The position numbers were made by a program, and so were the translations under genes. A DNA stretch of 64,000 nt from Streptomyces sclerotialus (GTDB lineage Bacteria > Actinomycetota > Actinomycetes > Streptomycetales > Streptomycetaceae), in assembly GCF_040907265.1 (NCBI RefSeq), contig NZ_JBFOHP010000002.1, positions 4,092,001 to 4,156,000 of the forward strand, read 5' to 3'. Positions 62,405-64,000 of this stretch are shown here, one piece after another (position 1 is the first letter of the stretch; each line of letters starts with the position of its first letter). The notes below the pieces were generated by a model that was not told where the DNA came from, did not search any database, and saw only the letters and a list, made by a program, of their open reading frames with translations.

Positions 62405-64000
62405 ATGCGGGATGCACCGGGGACCGGGACGGCGGAGAGCGGCGGCGGCCGGGCGGCCGCCCCCCTGTCGGACGAGGACGTGCGGGCGCTGGACGCCCAC
62501 TGGCGGGCGGCGAACTACCTCGCGGCGGGCCAGATCTACCTGCTGGACAATCCACTGCTGAGCGAGCCGCTGGCTCCCGAGCACATCAAGCCCCGGCTGC
62601 TCGGCCACTGGGGCACCTCGCCCGGGCTCAACCTCGTCTACACCCACCTCAACCGGGTGATCGTCGAGCGCGACCTGGACGCGATGTGCATCTGGGGGCC
62701 GGGGCACGGCGGCCCCGCCGTGGTCGCCGGCTCCTGGCTGGAGGGCAGCTACTCGGAGATCTATCCGGACGTCGGCCAGGACGAGGCGGGCATGGCCCGG
62801 CTGTTCAAGCAGTTCTCGTTCCCCGGCGGCGTGCCGAGCCACGTGGCGCCCGAGACGCCCGGCTCCATCCACGAGGGCGGTGAGCTGGGGTACTCGCTGG
62901 CGCACGCGTACGGCGCCGCCTTCGACAACCCCGGACTGGTCGTGGCCTGTGTCATCGGTGACGGCGAGGCCGAGACCGGGCCGCTGGCCACGTCCTGGCA
63001 CTCGAACAAGTTCCTGGACCCGCAGCACGACGGGGCCGTGCTGCCGATCCTGCACCTGAACGGCTACAAGATCGCCAATCCGACGGTGCTCGCCCGGCTC
63101 CCCGGGGAGGAGCTGGATGCGCTGCTGCGCGGGTACGGCCACGACCCGGTGTACGTCACGGGCGACGACCCGGACACCGTGCACCGCGAGCTGGCCGCCG
63201 CCATGGACCGGTCGCTGGACCGCATCGCCGGCATCCAGCGCGCCGCCCGGGACGGCTCCGCCACAGCCCCGCCCGCCCGGCAGCCCTGGCCCATGATCGT
63301 GCTGCGCACGCCGAAGGGCTGGACCGGGCCGCGCGAGGTCGACGGCAAGCCCGTCGAGGGCACCTGGCGCGCCCACCAGGTCCCGCTGGCCGGCACCCGC
63401 GAGAACCCCGACCACCTGCGCGAACTGGAGCGCTGGATGCGTTCCTACCGCCCCGAGGAGCTCTTCGACGAGCGGGGCGGCCCGCGCGAGCAGGTACTGC
63501 GCTGGGTGCCGAAGGGGGCGCGCCGGCTGGGCGCCAACCCGCACGCCAACGGCGGGCAGCTGACCCGCTCCCTGCCCATGCCGCCGCTCACCGAGTACGC
63601 CGTACCGGTCAAGCAGCCCGGCACCGAGCTGCGCGAGCCGACCAAGGTGCTCGGACAGCTGCTGGAACGGATCATGGCCGACACCGCGGAGAGCCGCAAC
63701 TTCCGTGTGGTGGGCCCGGACGAGACCGCGTCGAACCGGCTGCAGGCGGTGTACGAGGCGTCCGGCAAGAACTGGCAGGACCGGCTGCTGGACACCGACG
63801 AGGACCTGGACCGGCACGGCCGGGTGCTGGAGATCCTCTCCGAACACACCTGCCAGGGCTGGCTGGAGGGCTACCTCCTCACCGGCCGGCACGGCCTCTT
63901 CTCCTGCTACGAAGCGTTCGTGCACATCGTCGACTCGATGGTCAACCAGCACATCAAGTGGCTGAAGGTCACCCGCGACCTGGAGTGGCGGCACCCCATC
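62405..64000 (+). CDS. xfp: Phosphoketolase, N-terminal part; 3' end beyond window
   Basis: The first 532 codons of a TPP enzyme that splits xylulose-5-phosphate (and often fructose-6-phosphate) with phosphate to acetyl phosphate plus an aldose phosphate. Hallmarks: [54 protein letters not shown], the TPP/Mg motif [30 protein letters not shown] and [20 protein letters not shown]. The family is about 790-800 residues, so roughly a third is missing. ATG 62405 has GGAGAAGG upstream within a short GGAGAAGGC repeat (about 62367-62397). Confidence 0.96.
   Translation, partial: MRDAPGTGTAESGGGRAAAPLSDEDVRALDAHWRAANYLAAGQIYLLDNPLLSEPLAPEHIKPRLLGHWGTSPGLNLVYTHLNRVIVERDLDAMCIWGPGHGGPAVVAGSWLEGSYSEIYPDVGQDEAGMARLFKQFSFPGGVPSHVAPETPGSIHEGGELGYSLAHAYGAAFDNPGLVVACVIGDGEAETGPLATSWHSNKFLDPQHDGAVLPILHLNGYKIANPTVLARLPGEELDALLRGYGHDPVYVTGDDPDTVHRELAAAMDRSLDRIAGIQRAARDGSATAPPARQPWPMIVLRTPKGWTGPREVDGKPVEGTWRAHQVPLAGTRENPDHLRELERWMRSYRPEELFDERGGPREQVLRWVPKGARRLGANPHANGGQLTRSLPMPPLTEYAVPVKQPGTELREPTKVLGQLLERIMADTAESRNFRVVGPDETASNRLQAVYEASGKNWQDRLLDTDEDLDRHGRVLEILSEHTCQGWLEGYLLTGRHGLFSCYEAFVHIVDSMVNQHIKWLKVTRDLEWRHPI

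Overview
The window is a very GC-rich actinobacterial chromosome segment, almost certainly Streptomyces. The evidence is strong G/C bias at third codon positions, GTG starts, actinobacterial-only families (DUF3151, DUF2617, DUF4956/VTC, SLATT, GPP34), a dnaK-grpE-dnaJ-hspR operon with HAIR operators, and two exact 14-bp parS sites. The parS sites suggest the origin-proximal core rather than an arm. No prophage, insertion sequence, CRISPR array or rRNA was seen.

Left block (1-16.3 kb): a truncated membrane protein gene, purD, a SLATT-domain membrane protein, an unknown gene, a GntR regulator with a class III aminotransferase, and an envelope-like module. That module holds an acidic secreted protein, an OmpR-type response regulator with its kinase, a VTC-domain protein coupled to a DUF4956 membrane protein, a Tat-exported PI-PLC-like enzyme and a Ser/Thr kinase. 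Four intergenic gaps here carry degenerate GC-rich tandem repeats.

Middle block (16.4-48.4 kb): purA, a diacylglycerol-kinase-like protein, a MarR-type regulator with an ABC exporter, a LuxR-type two-component pair, P450, the tryptophan-to-anthranilate genes (tryptophan dioxygenase, kynureninase, a formamidase-like hydrolase), DUF3151, fba, pyrE, an aldose epimerase, an SRPBCC membrane protein, a membrane aminopropyltransferase, DUF2617, an aminotransferase, YbjN, clpB and hspR-dnaJ-grpE-dnaK. From memory, this order parallels Mycobacterium tuberculosis Rv0350-Rv0384 and S. coelicolor SCO3629-SCO3671. HspR is expected to repress both clpB and the dnaK operon through the HAIR sites.

Right block (48.7-64 kb): an Fe-S membrane oxidoreductase, two FG-GAP repeat secreted proteins, a Yip1 protein, a secreted SGNH hydrolase with a ricin-type lectin domain, a phosphoribosyltransferase, dcd, a 52-residue Cys-rich protein, tRNA-Gly(CCC), GPP34, a secreted alpha/beta hydrolase, a DoxX protein, a small protein with a conflict-system-like tail, and the 5' part of a phosphoketolase gene.

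A recurring feature is a TANNNT -10 element 6-8 nt before an ATG/GTG with no ribosome binding site, at eleven genes. This pattern of leaderless transcripts fixes several start codons. I found no clear new defence or biosynthetic system. The best leads are the two-component/VTC/DUF4956 module with shared GTTAAG motifs, the parS sites embedded in a terminator palindrome and a stop codon, and the small protein with the GRDQ-type tail.
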